Source of the DNA: CAYVLI01 sp964452105 [NCBI: uncultured Nitrospinota bacterium]
Lineage (GTDB): Bacteria; JAUXIQ01
Assembly: GCA_964452105.1 (NCBI GenBank)
Contig: CAYVLI010000125.1
Span: forward strand, 1 to 7,168
Direction of reading: 5' to 3'
Length of the DNA stretch: 7,168 nucleotides
The notes below the pieces were generated by a model. That model was not told the DNA's origin. It did not search any database and was given only the letters and a program-made list of their open reading frames with translations. The position numbers and the translations under genes were made by a program. How positions within the stretch are numbered: the first letter of the stretch is position 1; every line of letters begins with the position of its first letter. Positions 1-5,569 of the stretch are shown piece by piece.

Positions 1-1304
1 AGGTAACGATAAATGTTTTCAATTATTACTATGGCGTCATCTACTATGATGCCCAGCGCCAGGACCATGCTGAAGAGAGTAACCTGGTTAAGAGTAAGCC
101 CCATGAAGTCCATGAAAACAAAAGTGGTCAAAAAGGTGAAGGGGATGCCTATCGCCACGAAAATGGAATTCCTGACCCCCAGGAACAAATAGAGAACAAA
201 GGAGACCAGAATTATACCGATGAAGGCGTTGCTTTTGATGCGGTGCATTATTTCGTCAATGTAAAAGGTGGTATCGTTGACATAGGCTGCTTCTACTTCT
301 GCGGGAAGGGTCTTGAGATAACCATCGACTACCTTCTTTACGTCCTTTACTATGCGTATCGATGCTCCGTCTTTCTCCTTCAATATGAGCATGGAGATGG
401 AGGGTTTCCGCCATAAGCGTGAGAGGGTCTTGGCTTCTTCGAAGGTATCCCGCACCAGGGCTACGTCTCTCACCTTGATGTGCTTCCCGTCCGGCTCGGC
501 CTTGACTACAACATCTGCGAGCTGCTCCGGTTCGTCCACCTCGCCGACCGCCCTCACCAGGTATTCGCTGTGTCCCACATCCAGGTCGCCTCCCGGGACA
601 TTAAGGTTGCGTCTGGCTATACTATCCACGACCTGGCGGAGGCTGAGGTTGTAGCCGTAAAGCTTGCGAGAATCCACCTCCACCCATATTTCCCTGTCGC
701 GAACACCGGCCAGTTCGACTTCGTCCACCCCCTTCACCGCCTCGATATCGTCTTTGAGATCTTCAGCCACTTTTCTGAGCTCTCTCTCGGAAAGCTGATC
801 ACTGCTTATAATGGCGTTGATGATGGGAAATTCGCTGGTGTTCAGCTCGATGACCTGGGGGTCTTCTTCGATATCCTTGGGAAGGTCCTTAACCTTGTCC
901 ACCTCGAACCGGAGGTCCCGCACCGCTTCCTTGAAGTTTTTGATATCCGACCTGAACTCCACGTATATGGAAGAAACGCTTTCGGCCGAAGTGGATACGA
1001 CCCTGTTAATGCCGTCTACATCTTTGATTTCATCCTCTATGGGGATGGTGACGAACTTTTCGACTTCCTCCGGGGCTGCGCCCGGATAATATGTGATGAT
1101 AATGGCGGACTCCAACGATACTTCAGGGTCCAGCTCGGTGGGGAGTGAAAAATAGGAGAAGACGCCGGCAACTATGAGAATGATGAAAAAGAGGTTGACC
1201 AGCACAGGCTGTTTTACAGAAAAACCGCAAATATTCATGACCACCGTAAAAAAATCGGCCGGGCGCTCTATCCGTCCGGCTATTCGGTTAGCTGCTCGAA
1301 CCAT
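1..1304 (-). CDS. RND multidrug-type efflux pump, inner-membrane subunit (partial, N-terminal ~435 codons)
   Basis: This is the proton-driven transporter subunit of an AcrB/HAE-type tripartite efflux system in the inner membrane. I translated it from the minus strand; it stays open to the left edge, so the C-terminal half is missing. Seen: TM1 at about residues 30-52 (KQPVLVNLFFIILIVAGVF), then the porter-domain signature YYPGAAPEEVEKFVTIPIE, a long acidic periplasmic region, TM2 (AFIGIILVSFVLYLFLG), TM3, and TM4 with GIIVDDAIIVIEN. The Asp pair D422-D423 matches the proton-relay pair D407-D408 of AcrB. The gene follows the adaptor gene after 31 bp on the same strand. The start is uncertain: the ATG at 1304 has only a GGAG about 17 nt upstream, while the ATG at 1238 (codon 23) gives an N-terminus closer to AcrB but also lacks a clear ribosome site. 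Substrate cannot be told; HAE1 versus a related RND subfamily is open. Confidence 0.93.
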   Translation of the reverse strand, partial: MVRAANRIAGRIERPADFFTVVMNICGFSVKQPVLVNLFFIILIVAGVFSYFSLPTELDPEVSLESAIIITYYPGAAPEEVEKFVTIPIEDEIKDVDGINRVVSTSAESVSSIYVEFRSDIKNFKEAVRDLRFEVDKVKDLPKDIEEDPQVIELNTSEFPIINAIISSDQLSERELRKVAEDLKDDIEAVKGVDEVELAGVRDREIWVEVDSRKLYGYNLSLRQVVDSIARRNLNVPGGDLDVGHSEYLVRAVGEVDEPEQLADVVVKAEPDGKHIKVRDVALVRDTFEEAKTLSRLWRKPSISMLILKEKDGASIRIVKDVKKVVDGYLKTLPAEVEAAYVNDTTFYIDEIMHRIKSNAFIGIILVSFVLYLFLGVRNSIFVAIGIPFTFLTTFVFMDFMGLTLNQVTLFSMVLALGIIVDDAIVIIENIYRY

Positions 1305-1335
1305 GGGGCGGGGGTGCAGCTCTCCGGGAGAGAGC

Positions 1336-2601
1336 CTACATCTCCGAGCCTTGCACAGTTACACGAGTGTTGTTTTGCAGGACTTCCTGGCCCTGAACGA
1401 CCACCTTTTCCCCCTTTTCAAGTCCCGACAGAATCACCACTTCCTGATCCTGCATGGCCCCCAGCGTTACCTGCTTCTGATGCGCAACCCCGTCCATCAC
1501 CGTGAAAACGAAGAGAGCGTTCCCTCTTTCCACCACGGCGTCGCGGGGAACCACCAACGCTCCCGAAACCTTCTGCTTCGGAATACGCACCGTGGTTATC
1601 ATCCCCGGCCTGAGCATATCGTCGTTGTTTTCCACCTCGATAATTACCGGAAAGGCCCCTTCTTTTTGATCAGCTTTTATACCGGCATAAGTAATGATGC
1701 CATTAAACCGGCGGCCCGGGTAAACGTTCACGAACAACGATGCCGGAGTGCCTTCATTGAGGTAAATCACATCTTCCTGCACCACCCCCACCTCGACTTC
1801 GAGTTTCCGGGTGTTGACCACGTTTGCTATGGGGGCGCCCACTGCTATTGTATCGCCCTTTTCTACCAGAACCCGCGCCACTTTACCCGAGATTGGAGAG
1901 GTTATACGGCAATCCCCCAACTTTTTTTCAGCTAACCTCATCCTGGCCTGCGCCTGGTCTGCACTGGCCTGAGCCATCTGGATATCTTCCTGGCGGGCGC
2001 CTTCTATTGCAAGCTCGTAGTTCTCCTGGGCTTCCTTGCGCCTGGCTTCGGCCACCTCCATCTTCGAGCGGTTGAGATCGTACAACTCCCTGGAAACGAT
2101 CTCCTGCTGATAGAGGCGTTGAATACGCTCCCAATCCTTCAGGGCCTTCTGATAAGAGGCTTCGGCGCTTTCGAGGGCGGCCTTCCTGGCCTTTAGCTCC
2201 TGAGGGCGCACCAACTTCTTCATCTTGCGCAATTCGATCTGAGCCAGCTGGAACGCGGCTTTAGCTTCCTCGTAATTATACCTGTATGCCTCTTCATCGA
2301 CTCTGCTCAGAAGCTGGTCCTTCCGCACCCGGTCGCCTTCGTCCAGAGGGACCTCCACGATTACTCCCGAGACTTCGGATTTCACCAGCACGTCATCAAC
2401 GGCCCTCAGCCTGCCTGTAGCCTTGACGTAGGTCGTGAAATCACTGAAAGGCACCTGCTTCACCCGCACTGGCACTACCAGAATATGTTCCTCTACGGCC
2501 GCTTTCTTGTCGGCGTCCCTGTCGCACCCATAGATGCCTAAAAGCAGAGAAATCAAGATGGCGGGGAGAAGAATTTGAAAGAGATTTCGCACAGTTTTCA
2601 T
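1336..2601 (-). CDS. RND efflux periplasmic adaptor (membrane-fusion protein), lipoprotein
   Basis: This 421-aa adaptor would link the RND pump encoded next to it with an outer-membrane channel. Residues 1-26 form a lipoprotein signal (MKTVRN, hydrophobic stretch, then GIYGC) with Cys26 as the lipidated residue. Asp27 at +2 predicts retention in the inner membrane, as in AcrA. Then come the first half of the lipoyl/barrel-sandwich domain (about 58-103, VSGVIVEVPLDEGDRVRKDQ), a long alpha-helical hairpin (about 104-228, rich in Ala, Glu, Lys, Arg), the second lipoyl half (ITSPISGKVARVLVEKGD, 233-250), a beta-barrel (about 265-340, with LRPGMITTVRIP) and a membrane-proximal domain to the end. 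The frame stays open 58 codons upstream to 2775, but that part overlaps the exporter gene, lacks a signal peptide and is not credible as coding. The start at 2601 is 17 bp after the exporter stop. No SD lies at normal spacing; the nearest, AGGAGG, is about 21 nt away in a hairpin. Confidence 0.94.
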   Translation of the reverse strand: MKTVRNLFQILLPAILISLLLGIYGCDRDADKKAAVEEHILVVPVRVKQVPFSDFTTYVKATGRLRAVDDVLVKSEVSGVIVEVPLDEGDRVRKDQLLSRVDEEAYRYNYEEAKAAFQLAQIELRKMKKLVRPQELKARKAALESAEASYQKALKDWERIQRLYQQEIVSRELYDLNRSKMEVAEARRKEAQENYELAIEGARQEDIQMAQASADQAQARMRLAEKKLGDCRITSPISGKVARVLVEKGDTIAVGAPIANVVNTRKLEVEVGVVQEDVIYLNEGTPASLFVNVYPGRRFNGIITYAGIKADQKEGAFPVIIEVENNDDMLRPGMITTVRIPKQKVSGALVVPRDAVVERGNALFVFTVMDGVAHQKQVTLGAMQDQEVVILSGLEKGEKVVVQGQEVLQNNTRVTVQGSEM

Positions 2602-2610
2602 GTTCAACCC

Positions 2611-2628
2611 AGGAGGGTTTATCCTCCT
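2611..2628 (-). promoter_or_regulatory. Hairpin holding an AGGAGG between exporter and adaptor genes
   Basis: On the minus strand AGGAGG (2628-2623), a 6-nt loop ATAAAC, and CCTCCT (2616-2611) form a perfect 6-bp stem. The exporter's TAA stop codon lies within the loop, and AGGAGG is part of its last two Gly codons. AGGAGG is a consensus Shine-Dalgarno core, but it sits about 21 nt from the adaptor ATG. No T-tract follows, so this is not a typical terminator. A role in coupling adaptor translation to ribosomes finishing the exporter is inference. Confidence 0.45.
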
Positions 2629-3227
2629 CGTATTACCGATTCGATGAACCAGGCCCCAAAACCCACCAGGGCTACGCCGCAACCGATGAAAACGTATTGA
2701 TGGATTCTCCTGCTCCACAGGTGCTTGGTTTTGAAAACGCTCGTTGAGATCACCAATGACCAGAAGAAATCGCACAGCCAGTGGAGCATGGCCATGAGCA
2801 CGAAACCGATCATGCCATAGGTTATGGATTTACCCACCAGGGCCGCGCCCACGGTAGCCCACCAGAGAAACCAATAAGGGTTTACCACGGTGGTGAGGAT
2901 GCCCGCAGTGTACGAATTATAAGGCAGGGAACTTCCTTCCTCGGCCAGCTTGCCGCGTTCCCTGATCATGCCATACCCCATATACAGGAGCATGAAACCG
3001 CCTACTATGCCTATGGTTGCCTTCACCGGGGCATAGGCGAAAAAACCTCCGAACCCAAAATATATCAACGCCATCATGGGAACTTCGACTATTCCATGCC
3101 CTACGCCTATCTTTGCACCGGCCAGGGAGTCTTCGTGCCCCTTTGCCACGGTGACCGTGAAAACGGGCCCAGGCATCATGACCCCGGAAAGCGAAATAAC
3201 GACAACACTTATTAAAAAAAGCCACAT
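2619..3227 (-). CDS. LysE/RhtB-family transporter (amino-acid or small-metabolite exporter)
   Basis: A 202-aa integral membrane protein with about six hydrophobic segments, near residues 2-25, 41-62, 68-88, 107-131, 136-162 and 177-198, which is the usual LysE-superfamily size and layout. Family marks seen: a PGP motif at 19-21 in the first helix (SGVMMPGPVFTVTVAKG), a GHGIVEVP segment at 43-50, and NPYWFLWW at 116-123, matching the conserved Asn-Pro of the family. Known members export basic amino acids, threonine, homoserine or similar compounds; the substrate here cannot be read from sequence. The frame is open upstream to 3548, but the extension crosses the promoter and has no membrane or domain character. 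The ATG at 3227 begins directly at the first helix, with a purine-rich GGGAAAGGCGG upstream. An alternative ATG at 3275 would lie at or within a few nt of the predicted transcript start. First gene of the exporter-adaptor-pump run. Confidence 0.87.
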   Translation of the reverse strand: MWLFLISVVVISLSGVMMPGPVFTVTVAKGHEDSLAGAKIGVGHGIVEVPMMALIYFGFGGFFAYAPVKATIGIVGGFMLLYMGYGMIRERGKLAEEGSSLPYNSYTAGILTTVVNPYWFLWWATVGAALVGKSITYGMIGFVLMAMLHWLCDFFWSLVISTSVFKTKHLWSRRIHQYVFIGCGVALVGFGAWFIESVIRGG

Positions 3228-3278
3228 CGCGGCGCCGCCTTTCCCGCATGGCTGATGTTTACGAACATCCTCCATCTC

Positions 3279-3307
3279 ATTATACAGGCTAATATCAGCC
3301 TTTACAA
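3279..3307 (-). promoter_or_regulatory. Predicted sigma70-type promoter for the exporter/efflux operon
   Basis: Read on the minus strand: a -35 of TTGTAA (3307-3302, four of six matches to TTGACA), a spacer of exactly 17 bp (3301-3285), and a perfect -10 TATAAT (3284-3279). Transcription would begin near 3272, giving a leader of about 45 nt before the ATG at 3227. The position just ahead of a three-gene minus-strand run supports function. No -35/-10 pair of similar quality was seen elsewhere on this strand between 3228 and 3480. Confidence 0.62.
3286..3301. promoter_or_regulatory. 16-bp near-palindrome filling the promoter spacer (operator candidate)
   Basis: On the plus strand AGGCTAATATCAGCCT reads AGGCT, a central ATAT, and AGCCT, with a single mismatched pair between arm and centre. 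It occupies 16 of the 17 spacer bases between the -35 and -10 elements of the exporter promoter. A dimeric regulator bound here would block RNA polymerase, or, for a MerR-type regulator, twist the spacer. A 17-bp spacer suits simple repression better than MerR activation, which usually has 19-20 bp. No regulator gene is in the window, so the identity of any binding protein is unknown. Confidence 0.5.
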
Positions 3308-3384
3308 GGATTCCCAGCGCACAGACAACCTTCAGGAGAAGGAGTGGAGAATACGATATATAATCATATCCTCTCTCAAAAACC

Positions 3385-3413
3385 TTGCCTTGTCTTAAAG
3401 TTATAAATATAGT
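3385..3413 (+). promoter_or_regulatory. Predicted promoter for the SDR gene
   Basis: TTGCCT at 3385-3390 (four of six matches to the -35 consensus), a 17-bp AT-rich spacer, and TATAGT at 3408-3413 (five of six matches to the -10). It would give a leader of about 60 nt before the ATG at 3481. A perfect TATAAT at 3359-3364 is a rival -10, but no -35-like sequence stands at the right distance. This promoter faces away from the exporter promoter, so the 253-bp gap 3228-3480 is a divergent control region. Confidence 0.42.
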
Positions 3414-3468
3414 CGTATCCCGGGAAAAGTTAATAAGATATGGAGGTCTTGCGCAAGGTTCGGATGAG

Positions 3469-3474
3469 AGAGGA
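3469..3474 (+). promoter_or_regulatory. Ribosome binding site that decides the SDR start
   Basis: AGAGGA ends 6 nt before the ATG at 3481, a normal spacing. It abuts the in-frame ATG at 3475, which is therefore too close to be used. The longer in-frame TTG start at 3385 lies in the promoter candidate. Confidence 0.6.
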
Positions 3475-3480
3475 ATGATT

Positions 3481-4311
3481 ATGTTGTTAAGAGGAAAGGT
3501 GGCCCTGGTCACGGGGGCAGCAAGAGGGATAGGAAGAGCAATCGCCACGGTCCTCGCCGAAGAGGGCGCCGATGTGGGGGTTGCCGACGTAAAATGGACT
3601 GCGTTTTCCGGTGAGAGATATTACTCCGTCCCCCGGAGGGAGTCGGGTTCCGATGAGGACATCCGAACCGATGAGGTCATAACCGGCCTGGGAAGAAGGG
3701 CGCATCTGGTGCAGATGGATGTCTCCAATTCCGAGCAGGTGAGGGATGGCGTGGAGTCGGTGCGAAACTCTCTGGGGCCCATCGATATCTTGGTGAACAA
3801 CGCCGGCATCGTTTCCAACATTCATGCATTAACAGACCTGGACAGAGAATCCTGGGACCACGAACTCTCTGTCAACCTGACCGGTGCGTTCAACTGCGTT
3901 AAGGAAGTCCTGCCCGGCATGGTGGAAAAGGGCTGGGGAAGGGTAATTAACATGTCGTCGGGCGCAGCCACGGGAGGCATCCACAGGCAGGCCGCCTACG
4001 CCGCCAGCAAGGCGGGAATACTGGGTTTCACCAAGGCGGTGACCCTGGAATATGCCGCACACGGAATCACCTGTAACGCGGTTATGCCGGGAATGGTTGA
4101 AACGCCGCTGGTCAGGGCCATGCCGGATGAAATCAGGGAAGCGCAGATGCGGCTCATCCCCGCAGGACGGTTCGCCGATACACGCGAGATAGCGTATCTT
4201 GTCGCCTTTCTGGCCTCCGACAGGGCTGCGTACATTAACGGAGTGGAAATACACGTAAACGGCGGCGCACACCTGACGCCCGGCACCCTGGCCACACGCA
4301 AGGGCAAGTAG
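3481..4311 (+). CDS. Classical short-chain dehydrogenase/reductase (FabG-like SDR)
   Basis: A 276-aa soluble NAD(P)-dependent oxidoreductase with a Rossmann fold. Seen: cofactor-binding TGAARGIG (11-18), Asp36 at the end of beta-2 (VADV), which in this family favours NAD over NADP, NNAG (106-109), the active-site Asn132 (SVNLTGAF), Ser159/Ser160 (INMSSGAA), Tyr173 and Lys177 (YAASK), and the PG motif at 203-204. The C-terminal INGVEIHVNGG is typical of FabG-type proteins. The distance from Asp36 to MDV at 79-81 is about 17 residues longer than in E. coli FabG-like proteins; the extra segment runs roughly 38-60 and is Ser/Arg/Tyr-rich. There is also a tail of about 12 residues. Substrate is unknown: a 3-oxoacyl reductase, hydroxyacyl or alcohol dehydrogenase are all possible. 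It is transcribed alone and converges with the tautomerase gene. Confidence 0.94.
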   Translation: MLLRGKVALVTGAARGIGRAIATVLAEEGADVGVADVKWTAFSGERYYSVPRRESGSDEDIRTDEVITGLGRRAHLVQMDVSNSEQVRDGVESVRNSLGPIDILVNNAGIVSNIHALTDLDRESWDHELSVNLTGAFNCVKEVLPGMVEKGWGRVINMSSGAATGGIHRQAAYAASKAGILGFTKAVTLEYAAHGITCNAVMPGMVETPLVRAMPDEIREAQMRLIPAGRFADTREIAYLVAFLASDRAAYINGVEIHVNGGAHLTPGTLATRKGK

Positions 4312-4504
4312 CTTGAAAGCCGTGGCATGGACACGGCCATAAACCTCTATACAAATGCGCTCATTTGAGAATCGGATGCCGATATGAGCTCCAAGACGCG
4401 CGTACGACACTTTTAACGAGGGCGAATCCCCTTCTGCACACGGGGATAACGATCCTTTACAATCACTCGGCCGGGAGCACAGTCGAACGAACCCGGGACG
4501 AGAT
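4312..4504. other. Non-coding convergent gap rich in small hairpins
   Basis: No credible gene is seen in these 193 bp between the SDR stop and the tautomerase stop. Perfect small inverted repeats are GCCGTG/CACGGC (4319-4337), CAAATG/CATTTG with a 4-nt loop (4352-4367), and ATCCCC/GGGGAT with a 10-nt loop (4426-4447). GGAT/ATCC (4444-4455) competes with the last one. None carries a strong T-tract on either strand, so only weak or Rho-assisted termination is suggested. Confidence 0.5.
4319..4337 (+). terminator. Weak terminator-like hairpin after the SDR gene
   Basis: GCCGTG (4319-4324), loop GCATGGA, CACGGC (4332-4337): a 6-bp GC-rich stem starting 8 bp after the SDR stop. The sequence after it (CATAAACC) has no U-run. 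On the minus strand only TTT follows. Position supports a 3'-end role, but the missing U-tract makes intrinsic termination doubtful. Confidence 0.28.
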
Positions 4505-4693
4505 TCAATGTTTGTCCGAACAGAGCTCTCCGCCGATGCCCCAGTGGCTCTTGGGTATATCATATATGACCACGTGCACCGCCTCCGGTTTGGTGCCCGC
4601 TTTCTCCACCATGGCATCGGTGATGGCCTTCACCACTTCCCTCTTCTGCTGCTCCGACCTGCCTTCCCACATCTGAATGGTGACGATGGGCAT
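4505..4693 (-). CDS. 4-oxalocrotonate tautomerase family protein
   Basis: A 62-codon protein, the usual size for small tautomerases that form hexamers and shift keto/enol double bonds using an N-terminal proline. Numbering after Met removal: Pro1 is the catalytic base (PIVTIQMWEGRS), Arg11 is present, and the tail HWGIGGEL aligns with HFGIGGEL of the classical enzyme. Two active-site positions differ: His39 stands where the classical enzyme has Arg39 (HVVIYD versus RVIITE) and Trp50 replaces Phe50. The ATG at 4693 has a strong AGGAG six nt upstream (4704-4700) within AAAAAGGAG. It lies 102 bp after lutC on the same strand; no convincing promoter was seen in that gap, so read-through from the lut genes is plausible. 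Family membership is clear; substrate is unknown, and the His39 change argues against assuming aromatic meta-cleavage catabolism. Confidence 0.9.
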   Translation of the reverse strand: MPIVTIQMWEGRSEQQKREVVKAITDAMVEKAGTKPEAVHVVIYDIPKSHWGIGGELCSDKH

Positions 4694-4795
4694 GAGCTTC
4701 TCCTTTTTATTGAATATAACTTCGGGTTTTAAATCGTGCTACCTACCAGTAATTGTGTGATGCAGGAGTATATGCCGGGGACCCTGCCGCCCCTG

Positions 4796-5566
4796 TCACT
4801 TGGGCTCCTGCCCCGCACCCAGAAGGACCACGTGCAGTTCCCTGGGGCCATGAACGCCTATGGTCAGCGCCAGCTCGATGTCGCCTGTGCGGCTGGGGCC
4901 GGTAATGAAAGATATGTAATTGTCGAGGCCGGGGATGTCGTTCCCTTCCTTCTCGCTTTTCAGGGCGAGAAACTCCTCCATCGAAGATACCAATCTTTCC
5001 GTTTCAACTACGGCGACATGGACCGGAGGAAGCGCACTTATGGAACGCCCTCTCCCCTCAGCAGCAATCAGAACCAGCGTGCCCGTTTCAGCGATGGCAT
5101 AGTCAGCCCCTGTAATGCCCAGGGTCGCCTCAGCCGCACGCTCGTTGATGCCTTTACGAACCTCCTCCAGTTCGTTCCCGAATGCGGCTCCACCTCCTCC
5201 TGTCTCAGATGAATCCCTCAGCTTATCGCTGACCAGTTCAACTCCCATCTCCTTCAATAAGGCATCCACACCTAACTCGTCCAACAGTGGGTCATCCCAG
5301 ATGACGGCGAGTCTGGCCTCATACTTCCGGGCGATATTTTCCAGATGCTTCCTGGCTTCCTCGGCATCCGCGGCCCGGTGAACGAGTACACCAACCCGCA
5401 CCGCTTCAGCTATGAACTTCCTGGCAAGAAGTTCTATTTTTTCCGGTTGAAACGGAAAATCCGGGGCTTTGAGCCCGGCTCGTTTTCTAACAGGCGCGAT
5501 CTTGCCGTCATTCAGAGCCTCGCTCACCTTCCCCAGGAATTTTTCCCTTATCTTATGGGGTTCCAC
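4796..5566 (-). CDS. lutC: LutC-type lactate utilization protein (LUD domain)
   Basis: A 256-aa cytoplasmic protein of the LutC/YkgG family, one of the three subunits of the LutABC L-lactate oxidation system that makes pyruvate. Seen: an N-terminal helical part (1-55), a Gly-rich stretch ETGGGGAAFG (121-130), then the LUD core with LGITGADYAIAETGTLVLIA (149-168), SALPPVHVAVVE (177-188), FITGPSRTGDIE (220-231), and HGPRELHVVLL (239-249) near the end. These segments parallel those in LutB. There are no cysteines, as expected for the subunit without Fe-S clusters. It starts with GTG at 5566, supported by AGGAG (5578-5574) seven nt upstream, inside the 3' end of lutB; only 3 nt separate the lutB stop from this start, so translational coupling is likely. 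The gene symbol rests on family and order A-B-C. Confidence 0.92.
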   Translation of the reverse strand: MEPHKIREKFLGKVSEALNDGKIAPVRKRAGLKAPDFPFQPEKIELLARKFIAEAVRVGVLVHRAADAEEARKHLENIARKYEARLAVIWDDPLLDELGVDALLKEMGVELVSDKLRDSSETGGGGAAFGNELEEVRKGINERAAEATLGITGADYAIAETGTLVLIAAEGRGRSISALPPVHVAVVETERLVSSMEEFLALKSEKEGNDIPGLDNYISFITGPSRTGDIELALTIGVHGPRELHVVLLGAGQEPK

Positions 5567-5569
5567 CCG

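Noticed and set aside
480-1935. Long plus-strand open frames (480-1148 and 1174-1935) opposite the pump and adaptor genes
   Set aside because: They are antisense to well-supported RND and adaptor genes, show no domain character or ribosome site, and mirror the codon structure of the real genes.
2602-2775. 58-codon N-terminal extension of the adaptor
   Set aside because: It overlaps the exporter gene and would bury the lipoprotein signal; the ATG at 2601 places the signal peptide at the N-terminus.
3229-3238. Perfect 10-bp palindrome GCGGCGCCGC in the exporter leader
   Set aside because: It has no loop and is GC-only, so it is likely chance in the codons/leader next to the start; not promoted to a regulatory site.
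3228-3548. 107-codon N-terminal extension of the LysE-type exporter
   Set aside because: It crosses the promoter and runs antisense into the SDR start; family members begin right at the first membrane helix.
4465-4504. tRNA-like T-arm string (GGGTTCG on the minus strand) after the tautomerase gene
   Set aside because: The flanking bases do not form a 5-bp T-stem, and no acceptor stem or anticodon arm could be built around it.
3829-4617. Minus-strand 262-codon open frame across the SDR and tautomerase
   Set aside because: It covers the strongly supported SDR on the other strand and overlaps the tautomerase in another frame; its Cys/Arg/His-rich, low-order composition is typical of a shadow.
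4774-4790. GGGG/CCCC inverted repeat just after lutC as a terminator
   Set aside because: Only 4 bp of stem and no T-tract on the minus strand; too weak to call.
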